From positions 1-64,000 of the forward strand of contig JAHEXY010000013.1 in assembly GCA_023251875.1 (NCBI GenBank): DNA of 64,000 nucleotides, given 5' to 3'. The notes beneath the pieces were generated by a model, which ran no database searches, was not told where the DNA came from, and saw only the letters and a list, made by a program, of their open reading frames with translations. The position numbers were made by a program, and so were the translations under genes. Numbering within the stretch: the stretch's first letter is position 1; the number at the start of each line of letters is the position of its first letter. The stretch comes from Bacteroidota bacterium (GTDB lineage Bacteria > Bacteroidota > Bacteroidia > JAHEXY01). Below are positions 11,001 to 18,728 of the stretch, one piece after another.

Positions 11001-11395
11001 TGTTTTTTTTCTTCTTCACGTTTATTTGCTATAGAATCTCTTGCAGCTTCTCTTGCTCGAATAATTGCTTTTGCATCTGCTTCTCTTTTTGCAATAGCAG
11101 CATCCAATGCTTTTTGTCTTGCTTTTTCTTTTTCAATTTTCTCTTGCTTGCGTTTTTTCTCTTCTTCTTTTTTGTTATTGTTTGTTTCTTGTTTTGTTTG
11201 TTGAACTTTATCAAGAGAATCTTGAACTGACTCTAAATATTTTTGTTGTTCTTGAATAGCAGCTTCTTTTTCCTTTTTTAGCTGATCGAGATTATTTTGG
11301 GCAATACTGTTTTGGCTGGCTGTTACAAGAATTGTAAACACAAGAATAGAAAGTAAAAACTTATATTTTAAAATGTAATTTGGTATCAATCGCAT
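2021..11395 (-). CDS. Giant exported coiled-coil protein with carboxypeptidase-regulatory-like domain
   Basis: 3124 residues with a clear signal peptide (about 1-33, ending NSIAQ). Almost all of the rest is charged K/E/Q/A/D/N-rich coiled coil. Residues about 33-550 are nearly uninterrupted helix-forming sequence. About 1050-1960 consists of repeated helical modules, each with a core like EIEKLKS...LADLEKE, spaced roughly 110-135 residues apart and joined by N/S/T-rich linkers. Near 2220-2300 there is a beta domain resembling carboxypeptidase-regulatory/CNA-B folds (TATLYVNGV, TGRFDFNLEF). More coiled coil follows, then a non-coil C-terminal tail from about 3060 (YPEGVYNDVVFESN to the end) with aromatic residues. 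I see no T9SS sorting domain, OmpA domain or membrane anchor. A periplasmic or surface structural role is inference. The function is unknown and similarity to other coiled coils will be unspecific. Confidence 0.85.
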   Translation of the reverse strand: MRLIPNYILKYKFLLSILVFTILVTASQNSIAQNNLDQLKKEKEAAIQEQQKYLESVQDSLDKVQQTKQETNNNKKEEEKKRKQEKIEKEKARQKALDAAIAKREADAKAIIRAREAARDSIANKREEEKKQNELAKKQEEENRKAEEKKKAEEAAAKAKADALQKEIDATKEQTEKEKQLQQLQVERELRTKAVLSQRDSIAEQKKREIDAQKEALNKVKQQIQLEAAKKDSIQKQAAKQEEEVAKQKLEAEQKEGAEKYAKENEERKKADEADRLARQEQIKKDEEDRKKQLEEQKIAEDQAREQSKAAAAAYAKKLADERALAAKEAMDREKAAVEEQVKKQQEALEKAQAETKTQEEILAKKADLAKAIAELDAKNKEEDQKKRDFDNTQKAWQDSVAKAKYEADEQSRKQAKELEDAKQKAVTQAYQQKMAEIQKNTADKIKAQEQAQKDLYEKNKLQEQKQQEAYQQQKAQNQAGQKSRLELEKDKLDAQLQTKMQEIEQAKQRALNDDQLKLNKDSLNKILADLDRQSQEAAEEHAQKIAEIQKQILADQQAAEQNKNNTAQSTISENKDVDTKTDEQSVDKKATNAVTNNSQILDKNENAITQATSKIISKDNEKALKEFERKKAEIEKNNALSQAERDQQLKQLELEQELANLKKDASADNSDENITTKTNVADKVNQTPTINTSPSIQQDNLKAEREQKEKDAKAAQQLQAEANKQAQELAKQERAKEDQEYRNKLAEDAAQAKVLSLQKQKEDVQKAMQKNKEALLEANIDAAKKNELIRQQSIYENELAKIEAETKQEQDAANQKKADYEKQLADQKKAEELANEQERLKLKQERAAADKAWKDQQTISVSDKSNSTTDIDYNSSNNNTKTTQLSQQAYEDLDKKYDAGKEKIEAAYKIKKAALENEKQRALTAKEEADQNIAMQQELASLKGEIEAEAKNRKKMQEEQDAQKQAQLQKDKESLQVEALAAKEKQDAEQKSFYDQREKEKQQAQENNAEKQNAEKQSILNAQKKISDANNANPDLSVQNTKQAITSKDALLKEKERLQNELKAQQTKTQLSKEESEALAKLKEQERAINEQLKEIEKDNTTISSGDKIAVQKSNTATTNNKNTNTLDSNSKTGQTTNGNKQNNTVDNASVSKINNNNNLTNSTAVDYDKEKQKLQDRIQAKQKEIEQAKQDAKLSADLAAQKKAMEDELAQLEQDRKALVQTQQNQKTTNANVDQNSIKTTATSKQSELKNNNQSTVVNNNNVESNADQKLNTNSNAIVTKNIEADKQKLALQIEAKKKDIEKLKSDVTEQNETNAQQAEMEKELADLEKEKQSLETNIKNSAINKSNEQSHSATKENTTKENVEEKELADANKQDAITKNVNASQTIDKNTNVKSSATSSAAELKKKKLEQEIESRKQEIEKLKSQAASQEEINKQESELASALAELENESNSEKQNKSAGKQKNDDTGKSTDKKSISDTNQQAENSSNKTNSNAIINNSSETDNSNYDNKVFDEKHLKDLKDQKAKTEAEIKKNKKNLQNANPNDPATEILRDKEMELNAQLAELEKEIKMEEEQKANLAAKAQEKNNIKQDMIADTKQKEIAESNNNSSQVNQSQQQNEKSPEQLIKESEQKQKKIQSDLDSKKQKLIQLKNQNSIDPKTAEEEAALAAEIASLQDEMKQEEAQKATYESKRDGKKMKIEPSAKVANVSTDNKNTELTQKNVGVNIDAKTNTNAADQKTSLPTTSSSKQDIGNSKLETYEQQKKKLQAEIETKQKEVANAKAESEAQALLKEQEAALQQSLKELEVEIENEKRAELDHNKALKSKNTETKQYAANRFGSKLKVSNTGKETPVDNPIQDTTAANKTAPSISSAEMNKTIETHELQNKSDKSKNKKIDDINKKTDELAKQLDETKKQVQQAKVDAEQNAVTREKELSLSDAVHDLEKEKIDEKYGKQMQEDKKKTQKENFKPENKKDKNENGALADKNTASHSFDSIQSRTESNNVKLDNKKDEKFIPNADKDAALQREIEKKNAMLELTKNIQTQKEILAGVGKDIKTAQDTKKAMSDTSKAIQLNSVSRKKRESDQTKAYKEIQNQQVLAQKKAVDDMKKQDYSKDKDFQKLLKEQEALQAQIMQQNTVLDKLKTDSISQNSKAFVNKDDVKKEKNKQQKENKNISNEQTPEVQNKILGDIQDTALQRLLADSMMKQLNEPGNLGQNYLIVYGTTKKKNTALDSVTATLYVNGVVAQSVKTDVTGRFDFNLEFNKEYLIEFSKVGYVSKRISINTSAPEERILKGFESYGFELKLFQPIDGMNFDIFKNPVARITYSEKKKNFDYDLDYTKLMSSKLMAFDKEMAKHEKPVSSAKKNNNVSQDDEYIADKPIQKKKSKKTKTISKEELLKDSLETAYAKAKEAADVKNKENAKLLAENKNKQKQLEKSRKDSLEKVQGKVLDKLEAEEVNMAKEKARLKSAIDEKYKLKNSKQSEADNIANEEERLKKIKEDYDQKFADLKSKDQNNVSNKTFNKDSLVFKELEDYQKQKEKDFEKDKLEIEKLNQQLAAIDTGVASINNKDIAYNNDAKNKKSSSEKKTKSVDDNTDIKKDEPMSDKELVMLKANRESLDKQAKEKHKTDQEKINALKDDVNNSEKHNKDLEKQSADRIKDAKKQLDKDREIAEYKKKQQEDEDKANAKKDLDRQAQLKAERDRLAKEHRAQLKQAEEDNKKMLALDVQAKKSKKYGDEIGDNETAQMKKIEDEKLKLEKKQKDDQEKQRLLKEKNDSDLALKKAMAEQHQKDKEAKELAKKLAEQALQHSIDSVKIAQMEMAKIKSDSIAKKDSTEAVLRRNYQAELDKILPTYNQLTKEIDDSKYKEQNLMNSFVPKNAVANALEKEVAGLVGLDKLVKQVEVLNAEIDALDLKLGIVENYLSRLKIEKEIYEIKQTVETLQQKIVNVYAVIDSEKLQTDLNRHNTLMDASIAESTASESEIKLEIEKKQNERTTKLQEVDKLKEKLKTDEEAKKNLKIVAQYKAQEVEQKKLQDEKQRTQEFLSDIARKYPEGVYNDVVFESNRTIERTIVNKNNVVDIYKKVKYNWGGIYYFKNEKAVSYGLFQAEITTASKAK

Positions 11396-11531
11396 AAAAT
11401 TATAAGCCCAATAGGCTATTGTACTTAAGTTTATACGAAAAAACTTGTAAATGGTTGTGTTTTAGAGTGATTTTAGTAGTCTAAAAATCAATTATTTGCA
11501 TGCAATTTATCAAGCAAGTAGTTTAAAGAAG

Positions 11532-14500
11532 TTATCTAAGGAGTTTGAGAGTACCTTTTACTTCATAATCTACCACTTTTAAAATATAGAGGTAAGTATC
11601 ATCTCCTGCTGCAATAGCAGCCTTAGTATTACCATCCCAAGTTGGACCTTGTTCTGAACTATAAATAATTTTTCCCCATCGATTGAATACTTTTAATTCA
11701 ACACAATCCCATAAGCTTGGATCTATGTCTTGCAAAAAAACATCATTTATGCCATCGTTATTGGGTGTAAATACATCTGCAATTTTTATAGTTAAATAAT
11801 CAATAAATGGTTTGGTATTATTTGAAATTATAATTGTATCGGCACAGGATGCTTCATTAGAAGCAATAAGCATAATACTGCTATTGCCATTTTGAGTAAA
11901 GGTATGTTCGGGGTCTTTTTCTGTTGAAAATTGTCCATCTCCAAAATCCCATAAATAGGAATCGGCATTGGTAGTTTGATTCGAAAATTCTGCCAACATA
12001 CCTTCGCAGCTAGGAGTTAAAGTAAAAGAAAATGCAGCCTCGGGAAGAGCATTGATACTAATTGAAATAGAATCGACATTTTTACAATTATTACTATCTG
12101 TAACACTCAAATAATATTGCGTATTGGATTGTGTAAATACGAATGGATTGTATACTGTAGAATCACTTAAACCATAAGAAGGATACCAATTGTATCTATA
12201 AAACAAATTGTATGTTGCACTTAAACTTATACTATCGTTTATGCATGTTTCAATATCCTTTCCGGCATCAATACTTGGCAATGGATTTACTCGCACAAAA
12301 ACAGAATCTTTCGCTTTACAATTATTAGAATCTGTTACCAAAACAATATAAGTGGTTGATGTATCGGGCTGAGCAATTGGATTAAAAACTGTATCACTAC
12401 TTAAAGAATTTGAACTTTGCCATAAATATTTTATACCTCCACTTGCAGTAAGTTGACAACTATCTCCAACACAAATTCCATTGTCGTTGCCTGCATTTGC
12501 AAGTGGCAAAGCAAATATTACAATTTCTAATGAATCTGTATTCGAACATCCATTTGTATCCGTTCCTAAAACATAATACATGGCTGAAGAATCAGGATAT
12601 ACAATAGGATTACCTATACTTGAATTGTTAACATTTGAAATCGGAGTCCAAGTATATAAAGCAGCTCCTAATGCATTTAATTGTGCACTATCACCATAAC
12701 ACATTTGTTGATCAGTTCCAGCATCTACAATAGGCAAACTAAACACATTTACTTTTACAGAATCTTTTCCACTACACAATGTTCCAAATGCAGTTACAAC
12801 TGTATAAAAAAGACTGGTATCAGGATTTACATTGGGATTTGCAGCAGAAGTATCATCAATGGTATATGTTGGTGTCCAGAGATAAGTGGTTCCTCCCGGA
12901 GAGGTTGGATTTCCTCCAATAGTAATTATACTTCCAGGACAAATGGAATGATCTATTCCCGCATCAGTTGGCACAATTCTATTTACAATTAGAGTAAGTG
13001 AATCATTATCTGCACAACCCAATGCATCATAACCTGTAATAAGATAAGTAACACTGTCTGTGGGTGTACTTATAGGAGTAGCGCTTGTTGAATCATTTAA
13101 ATAAGTTGAAGGAAACCATGTATAATTAATGGCTCCATTTGCAAAAAGTGTAGTTGGCGTTCCTTCGCAAACCCATTGACTTGTTCCTACAGTAATTGTT
13201 ACTGATTGTGGTATAACTTTTACAGAATCATTTGCCGAACAATTATTGGTATCTGTAGCTGTTACATAATATGTTGTTGCTACTATCGGATAAACTTTAG
13301 GATTACCAATTGAAGTATCTGATAGAGATGTATTATTTTGCCATTGATAGGTGTTTGCTCCAGATGCAATAAGATGAATAGAATCTCCTTTACATATTGT
13401 TGTATCATTACCGGCATTGGCAATGGGCAAATCATATACAGTAAGTCGCATTGAATCTAAATTAGTACAAGTTGTAGTATCCGTAATTAATAAATAATAA
13501 GTGATGCTTGATGATGCATTTGAAGTAACATTACTTAAAGTAGAATCATTTAAACCTGTTGATGGAGACCAAAGATAGCTTGCACTTTTAGTCCCTGAAG
13601 GAGAACCTCCAATTTTTATACTATTGCCTTTGCAAATTGCAAGATCATTTCCGGCATCAATTAAAGGAATGGAAAAAACATTAATTAAAAGCGAATCAGA
13701 AATTTCACATCCTGTACTGTCTTTTATTACCACAGTATAATTGCCGGATGAAAGTCCGCTTGCAGTTTGTGTAGTTTGACTTGCACTATCATTCCACAAA
13801 TAATCATAGCCATTTACTGAAGGCCAACCACCGGAAACAGAAACTGTAATTTTTCCATTAGCGGTACCACAAAACAAGGTAGTATCACTCATGGTAGCAA
13901 TTATTTCAGTTGGAGATTTTACATCAACAGATTGACTAAAACTACAACCTCCCGAATCTCTAACAACAACAATGTATGTGCCTTGAGAAAGATTAGAAAC
14001 TGTTTGAGAAGTTTGACTTAAAGCATCATTCCATTGGTAAGCATACGGACTAATACCGCCATAAGGCTGCACCGTAATACTTCCATCGGCTTTACCAAAA
14101 CAGGTTTCGTCAATAGAAGATGAAGTAACAGAATCAATCCAATCTACATGCACAATTAAAAAATTTGTAACCGAATCATTTGTACAAAATGTAGATGTAA
14201 ATGCATTTAAAGAAACGGTGTAATATCCTGTATCCGCAAAAGCATGGCTAGGATTTTCATCTGAAGAAGTTGAGCCATCTCCAAAATCCCATTCATAAGT
14301 TGCAATTGAATCTCCTGTTGATGCAGTAAAATTATAAGTATCGTTTGTGCATGAAGATACAGCAATGTCCAATGTTAAATTTTTATAGGTAGCACCTAAT
14401 GAATATCCATAAGATTCAAGAAATCCAAATCCGTATACAATACCGGTAATACCACAAGTACCTCCATCAATATTATGTACACCAACATTCACTTTTAAAT

Positions 14501-15698
14501 ACACGTAAGAATAGTCGCTCAAGGCAGATACTGGAGTAAAGCGGTATCCGTAAGATGATATGGTAGCGCCATCGAGTAAAATAGATGCGGTATCAGCTGT
14601 TGATGCAATAATATTGATATAATTAGAATCTATGGCTTCATAAGGTGATGCATAAAAAGTAACACTTGCTACTGTTTGACCAATAGGATTAGCCAAAATC
14701 ATTGAAGGATCGCCCAGATTATTATTTGAAGCACATCCACTTCCTGTAATAAATTGGGCAACCATTATGGGTTGATCGGCTGAAACATATGCCCCATCAT
14801 TGTACTGACTATACTCATAAAAACTACCTTTATTCAGCGTTTTTACAAAAGTTCCATCAACATAAACATTGGTGTTATCAACGCTTGCAATAATACGTAC
14901 AATATCAAATTGATTGGGGCGCCCTTTTGTGCGAGAAATAATATATTTTTTTCCCCAAGTATCAACCGGATACATTTCTTCATAAATGTTATCCATTGCT
15001 TTACAGCCACCAACGGCCGTCCATCTATCTCCCCCAAATAAAGCAAAAGGCTTGTCAGCAGTAATATATGAACCTGTTAAATCGCCATTATTTCCCGTTA
15101 AGGATTGTACTTCGTAGGTTTGTCCTTTGCTTATCATAACAGAAAACGTAGCACCCGAAGCATGCCCTCCTTTAGTATCATCAGAAACTTTAATGGTTAA
15201 TGTAGTAGAATCATAAGCTGCAACTGCTAAAAATTCAGAAGGAGATGCTTTGCCATTATTATCATCCGTTCCGGTATACATCATGGCATAATATTCTGTA
15301 CCCAATACATCGGTAGGTAAAATTATGGCGGCTTCTGATCTTTTACTACTGTATTGGTGTGCATATACAACAATGGTGTCGAGAGCAGTTATATGTATGG
15401 CCTCATCTCCTGTGGTTTCAGAACCATTAGCTTGAGCTGTTGCCGGTAAAACAATAGAAGTAATTGTATTTGCAATTACAGTATAACTTGAACTCCAATT
15501 TTGCTTAGGAATATAAATGGTACCACTTGTATTTTTTTCAGAAGTAATCATCAATACCTTCGTATTGCTACTAATATCAATATGCTCCATAAAGCCCAAC
15601 CAAAAATCGGTTCCACGATTACTTTGGGCAATAACGTATTTTGTACTCATAAATAAAGCACAAATAACAATAATTAATATACTTTTGTAATTTTTCAA
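11532..15698 (-). CDS. T9SS type B secreted adhesin-like protein (IgGFc-binding N-domain, PKD, SprB-like repeats)
   Basis: 1388 residues. After a signal peptide (ending YVIAQ) comes an IgGFc-binding-protein-type N-terminal domain (RGTDFWLGFMEH..., about 27-440). A PKD domain follows (YEWDFGDGS, about 470-505), then two SprB-like repeats (YQWNDALSQTSQTV; LWNDSASQTTQTA). Next are seven Ig-like repeats of about 80 residues opening with variants of AGNDxxICxGDS, then a second PKD (YLWDFGDG) and a C-terminal gliding-motility-associated type B sorting domain (DVFTPNNDGINDVF, FNRWGKIIY). The family is exported by T9SS and anchored or released at the cell surface, often in adhesion or gliding. Translation appears to start at TTG: it is preceded in frame by a stop, and the next ATG would lose most of the signal peptide. 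The T9SS machinery is not in this window. Confidence 0.9.
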   Translation of the reverse strand: MKNYKSILIIVICALFMSTKYVIAQSNRGTDFWLGFMEHIDISSNTKVLMITSEKNTSGTIYIPKQNWSSSYTVIANTITSIVLPATAQANGSETTGDEAIHITALDTIVVYAHQYSSKRSEAAIILPTDVLGTEYYAMMYTGTDDNNGKASPSEFLAVAAYDSTTLTIKVSDDTKGGHASGATFSVMISKGQTYEVQSLTGNNGDLTGSYITADKPFALFGGDRWTAVGGCKAMDNIYEEMYPVDTWGKKYIISRTKGRPNQFDIVRIIASVDNTNVYVDGTFVKTLNKGSFYEYSQYNDGAYVSADQPIMVAQFITGSGCASNNNLGDPSMILANPIGQTVASVTFYASPYEAIDSNYINIIASTADTASILLDGATISSYGYRFTPVSALSDYSYVYLKVNVGVHNIDGGTCGITGIVYGFGFLESYGYSLGATYKNLTLDIAVSSCTNDTYNFTASTGDSIATYEWDFGDGSTSSDENPSHAFADTGYYTVSLNAFTSTFCTNDSVTNFLIVHVDWIDSVTSSSIDETCFGKADGSITVQPYGGISPYAYQWNDALSQTSQTVSNLSQGTYIVVVRDSGGCSFSQSVDVKSPTEIIATMSDTTLFCGTANGKITVSVSGGWPSVNGYDYLWNDSASQTTQTASGLSSGNYTVVIKDSTGCEISDSLLINVFSIPLIDAGNDLAICKGNSIKIGGSPSGTKSASYLWSPSTGLNDSTLSNVTSNASSSITYYLLITDTTTCTNLDSMRLTVYDLPIANAGNDTTICKGDSIHLIASGANTYQWQNNTSLSDTSIGNPKVYPIVATTYYVTATDTNNCSANDSVKVIPQSVTITVGTSQWVCEGTPTTLFANGAINYTWFPSTYLNDSTSATPISTPTDSVTYLITGYDALGCADNDSLTLIVNRIVPTDAGIDHSICPGSIITIGGNPTSPGGTTYLWTPTYTIDDTSAANPNVNPDTSLFYTVVTAFGTLCSGKDSVKVNVFSLPIVDAGTDQQMCYGDSAQLNALGAALYTWTPISNVNNSSIGNPIVYPDSSAMYYVLGTDTNGCSNTDSLEIVIFALPLANAGNDNGICVGDSCQLTASGGIKYLWQSSNSLSSDTVFNPIAQPDTSTTYIVLVTDSNNCKAKDSVFVRVNPLPSIDAGKDIETCINDSISLSATYNLFYRYNWYPSYGLSDSTVYNPFVFTQSNTQYYLSVTDSNNCKNVDSISISINALPEAAFSFTLTPSCEGMLAEFSNQTTNADSYLWDFGDGQFSTEKDPEHTFTQNGNSSIMLIASNEASCADTIIISNNTKPFIDYLTIKIADVFTPNNDGINDVFLQDIDPSLWDCVELKVFNRWGKIIYSSEQGPTWDGNTKAAIAAGDDTYLYILKVVDYEVKGTLKLLR
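12040..13675 (-). repeat. Seven tandem Ig-like repeats inside the type B T9SS protein
   Basis: Seven protein repeats of about 75-80 residues open with AGND/AGTD/AGID variants, a CxGDS-like turn and a central YxW, and close with YYxxxTDxNxC and D-S. They differ enough at DNA level that recent slippage is unlikely. A paired cysteine near the start and end of most units suggests a disulfide in each domain. Confidence 0.75.
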
Positions 15699-15831
15699 CT
15701 ATAATATAAATTTCTGATATACAACACTGTAATAACATTCTCAGATTTTATACGGAGGTTTTAAAAAAAGGATACAATTAAAAAGAATTATTTTTGATAC
15801 CTCAGCCCTAGATAAACGACAAAATGCAATT

Positions 15832-17361
15832 ATGCTAGAAATATTACTTACCTCTTTATACGCCCTACTATCTTTAGCAATTATCTATCAATATTCTTTT
15901 TTTCAATTAGAAGGGATTTCAAAAAAAATTATTGCTGCGTCCTTTATTCTTAAAATTATTTTTGGATTAGCTCTTTGGTGGATTTACACCTATCACTATC
16001 CCGATAGAAGCAAAGCTGACATTTATAAATATTATGATGATAGCAAACCCTTATATGATTTGCTTTTCAAAGATCCTATTTCATTTCTTCAAATTCTATT
16101 TGGAATTAATAATGGGCCAGATAATTTTCATTATATCTACGAACAAATGTACAATTGGTATTCTCCCTTTGCTACACATATTTACAATTCAAACCAAGCT
16201 ATTATTCGCATAAATGCTGTTTTGAGAATTTTTGCTTTCGGATGTTTTAATGTGCACACCGTTTTCTTCTGCTTTTTTTCTTTTATAGGTCAAGTAGCCA
16301 TTTATAAAACATTTTATCCCTATTTAAGTGATAAGAAATGGGCATTATTTGCTGCCGTATTTTTAATGCCCACCGTACTTTTTTGGGGATCTGGGGTATT
16401 AAAAGAAGCTATTATTTTATTTGGTTTAGGAATTTTTGTTTACAGTATTCATGCTATTATTATTTATAAAAAAATAAATCTAAAACTGTTATTGCTCTTA
16501 GTATTTGCAGTAATCACCATTGCCATAATGAAACTATACATACTCATTTCATTATTTCCAGGAGTAGTTTTTATTTGTATTGCAAAATGTTTCGATTACA
16601 AATTTTTAATATTAAAATACATCAGCATTTTAGCTCTAATGGTTTCAATGGGTTATGGTATTGGCAAAATTTCAGATAATTTCAATGCTGCAGCAATGCT
16701 ATCCTTCCGTCAAAAAGATTTTTACAATACCATGCGTGGAGGAATCTATTTTCAAAGATTTGTAAATAACAGTACACAATATGACAATATTTATTTTCCG
16801 GCTGCAAAACTTAGTAAGTTTAAAAATGTAGAACGAGAAGACACTATAAAAATTAATTTTACTGATACCGCTTATGTATGGGATGTTATGACCTATAACT
16901 TCATTGATACAATTCTAGTTTCTCCTTCTGAAAATATCAAATACCGATTGGTAATGAAAGATACTATTTCAGGTAGTGGCATTCATATTCCTCCGCTTGA
17001 TCCAACATATTTGAGTATTATTAAAAATGCTCCAATAGCTTTTGTAAATACTTTAGCAAGACCGCATCCTTTCGAAATTGATTCTCTATTTTCTTTTATG
17101 GCTGCAATAGAAAACATATTGATTGAAATATTCATTATTTTTTGCTTCTTCTTTATACAAAAGCCAACAAACGAGAAACGCACCATTGCTTTGTTTTGTT
17201 TTAGTTTTGTATTAATGCTCTTTATACTAACAGGCTTGGTAACGCCTGTTATTGGGGCCATTGTACGCTATAAAATGCCAGCCCTACCCTTTTTAGTTAT
17301 TGCTCTTTTATTAATTGTAGATGGAAATAAAGTACGATCATTTTGCAATAAATTTATTTAA
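15832..17361 (+). CDS. Polytopic membrane protein of unknown function
   Basis: 509 residues with about ten or more hydrophobic segments: clustered at 1-60, 130-270 (for example YISILALMVSMGYGIG) and 420-500 (IFIIFCFFFIQK, FSFVLMLFILTGLVTP). A polar segment of about 130 residues (about 280-410) probably lies outside the cytoplasmic membrane. The topology recalls polysaccharide polymerases or lipid-linked glycosyltransferases, but I recognise no diagnostic motif and do not assign a function. It stands alone between the minus-strand T9SS gene and the convergent purT. No TAnnTTTG promoter is obvious in the 130 bp upstream. Confidence 0.75.
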   Translation: MLEILLTSLYALLSLAIIYQYSFFQLEGISKKIIAASFILKIIFGLALWWIYTYHYPDRSKADIYKYYDDSKPLYDLLFKDPISFLQILFGINNGPDNFHYIYEQMYNWYSPFATHIYNSNQAIIRINAVLRIFAFGCFNVHTVFFCFFSFIGQVAIYKTFYPYLSDKKWALFAAVFLMPTVLFWGSGVLKEAIILFGLGIFVYSIHAIIIYKKINLKLLLLLVFAVITIAIMKLYILISLFPGVVFICIAKCFDYKFLILKYISILALMVSMGYGIGKISDNFNAAAMLSFRQKDFYNTMRGGIYFQRFVNNSTQYDNIYFPAAKLSKFKNVEREDTIKINFTDTAYVWDVMTYNFIDTILVSPSENIKYRLVMKDTISGSGIHIPPLDPTYLSIIKNAPIAFVNTLARPHPFEIDSLFSFMAAIENILIEIFIIFCFFFIQKPTNEKRTIALFCFSFVLMLFILTGLVTPVIGAIVRYKMPALPFLVIALLLIVDGNKVRSFCNKFI

Positions 17362-17365
17362 TACA

Positions 17366-17397
17366 GTGCACTGGTTCAGTGCATGGCTATTTCATAT
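17366..17397 (+). repeat. Dispersed repeat, copy 1 (GTGCAC...TTCATAT)
   Basis: GTGCACTG-GTTCAGTGCATGG-CTATTTCATAT, located between two convergent genes. The last 24 bases match 26041-26064 at 23 of 24 positions, and the preceding GTGCAC is also shared, with a TG insertion here. It begins within a CAGTGCACTG palindrome (17364-17373). Confidence 0.6.
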
Positions 17398-17413
17398 TAT
17401 GATTTTAAAAGAA

Positions 17414-18580
17414 TTATGCTACCGTAATAGATTCAGCCACTTTTTTAGCATGTTCACGTACTTCTAATGCCGAAGATCCCAATGAATCAAATGCTAAAGC
17501 AATGCCCATTCTTCTGTATTTTCTTGTATTAGGCTTTCCGAATATTCTAAAATCACTTTTGGGAAAAGAAGCTGCTGCTTCTAAACCCAAATAATGGGGC
17601 ATTTTATCACTCTCATTTAAAGCTAATATTACTGCGCTGGCAGCCACTTTTTCTAATTTAATTTCAGGAATGGGCAATCCTAAAATGGCTCTTAAATGTA
17701 GTTCAAATTCAGAAAATGTTTGTGATCCGGCAAGTGTAACCATGCCCGTATCATGTGGACGAGGAGAAAGTTCAGAGAAATATATTAAATCACCGGAAAT
17801 AAAAAATTCAACACCCCAAATACCTACACCCGTTAAACAATGCGTAATTTCATCTGCCATTTTTTGAGCCTCCTTTAAAAGGCTCGCTTTTAAAGGAGCC
17901 GGCTGCCAACTCTCTTGGTAATCGCCTCTCTCCTGCCTATGCCCAATTGGTGGGCAAAATCTTGTTACTCCATTTTTTTGTGTTACTGTTAGCAAGGTAA
18001 TTTCAAAATCGAAGGGTATAAACTCTTCTACTATTACCTCTACTCCCGCTACACGGCCTTGCGTTGTAGCATATTCCCATGCTTTTTGTATTTCAGTTTC
18101 TAAATTAATTACGGATTGTCCCTTACCTGATGACGACATTAATGGTTTTACCACACATGGCATTCCAATTTCTTTAACAGCATCTGTAAATTCAAGTAGT
18201 GTAGTAGCATATTTATATTTGGCGGTTCTTAAGCCCAATTCTTTTGAGGCTAAATCTCTAATGGCTTTACGATTCATAGTAAAATTAGCAGCTTTAGCGC
18301 TAGGCACTACTTGTATTCCATATTTTTCATATTCATAAAATCTTTCCGTACGGATAGCTTCTATTTCAGGAACAATTATATCCGGTTCATGCTTTGCTAC
18401 AATACGATCTAATTCTTCTCCATTAAGCATGTTAATTATTTCTCTTTCATTCGCTACATGCATAGCAGGGGCATTATCATAATTATCAACGGCAATCACA
18501 TACTGACCTAAACGTTGTGCAGCAATAACAAATTCTTTACCCAGTTCCCCTGAGCCTAAAAGCATGATTTTTTTGAGCAT
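17414..18580 (-). CDS. purT: Formate-dependent phosphoribosylglycinamide formyltransferase (GAR transformylase 2)
   Basis: ATP-grasp enzyme of 388 residues that makes formyl-GAR from GAR, formate and ATP in purine synthesis, independent of folate. The N-terminal GAR-binding segment reads [11 protein letters not shown], followed by [14 protein letters not shown]. The ATP-grasp phosphate-binding loop is SSSGKGQS near residue 150, and [11 protein letters not shown] near 278 matches the PurT catalytic region. Length agrees with the family (about 390). Other ATP-grasp relatives such as PurK lack the combination of the GELGKE start and the [10 protein letters not shown] segment. The promoter is uncertain: TACCTTTA lies about 20 bp upstream, one base off the -7 consensus. 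Confidence 0.95.
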   Translation of the reverse strand: MLKKIMLLGSGELGKEFVIAAQRLGQYVIAVDNYDNAPAMHVANEREIINMLNGEELDRIVAKHEPDIIVPEIEAIRTERFYEYEKYGIQVVPSAKAANFTMNRKAIRDLASKELGLRTAKYKYATTLLEFTDAVKEIGMPCVVKPLMSSSGKGQSVINLETEIQKAWEYATTQGRVAGVEVIVEEFIPFDFEITLLTVTQKNGVTRFCPPIGHRQERGDYQESWQPAPLKASLLKEAQKMADEITHCLTGVGIWGVEFFISGDLIYFSELSPRPHDTGMVTLAGSQTFSEFELHLRAILGLPIPEIKLEKVAASAVILALNESDKMPHYLGLEAAASFPKSDFRIFGKPNTRKYRRMGIALAFDSLGSSALEVREHAKKVAESITVA

Positions 18581-18622
18581 AAATAATTTTTTTTAATCAC
18601 GTAAAGGTAGGCATATTTATGC

Positions 18623-18654
18623 AAAAAACCTTCCCATTTTAATGAGAAGGTTTT
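18623..18654. terminator. Hairpin downstream of the metalloprotease gene
   Basis: AAAACCTTCCCATT pairs with AATGAGAAGGTTTT, with one mismatch and a very short loop, flanked by A- and T-rich tracts. It lies between the start of purT and the end of the minus-strand metalloprotease gene, so it can stop minus-strand transcription before purT. Confidence 0.5.
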
Positions 18655-18682
18655 AAGGGAGGTAAGGGGCGTTAATATTATA

Positions 18683-18717
18683 ACCTCTCCCTAACCCTCT
18701 CCAAAGGAGAGGGAAGG
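18683..18717. repeat. CCTCTCC/GGAGAGG dispersed element, copy 1
   Basis: CCTCTCCCTAACCCTCTCC-AAA-GGAGAGGG, with an inner hairpin CCCTCTCC/GGAGAGGG. It sits 12 bases past the stop of the metalloprotease gene. Related cores occur at 26902, 29511, 32136 and 62573. This copy and the one at 26902 have the longer AACCCTCTCC form. Confidence 0.75.
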
Positions 18718-18728
18718 TTTGGAATTTT

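Noticed and set aside
2977..11230. Many plus-strand ORFs of 60-107 codons opposite the giant coiled-coil gene, and short minus-strand ORFs in its other frames
   Set aside because: They are shadows of a highly biased Lys/Glu/Gln codon pattern. Their translations are low-complexity Ser/Phe/Cys-rich strings without start signals or family features.
12040..13675. CRISPR-like periodicity
   Set aside because: The periodicity is protein-coding (Ig-like repeats of about 75-80 residues) with diverged DNA. No short identical direct repeats with unique spacers occur anywhere in the window.
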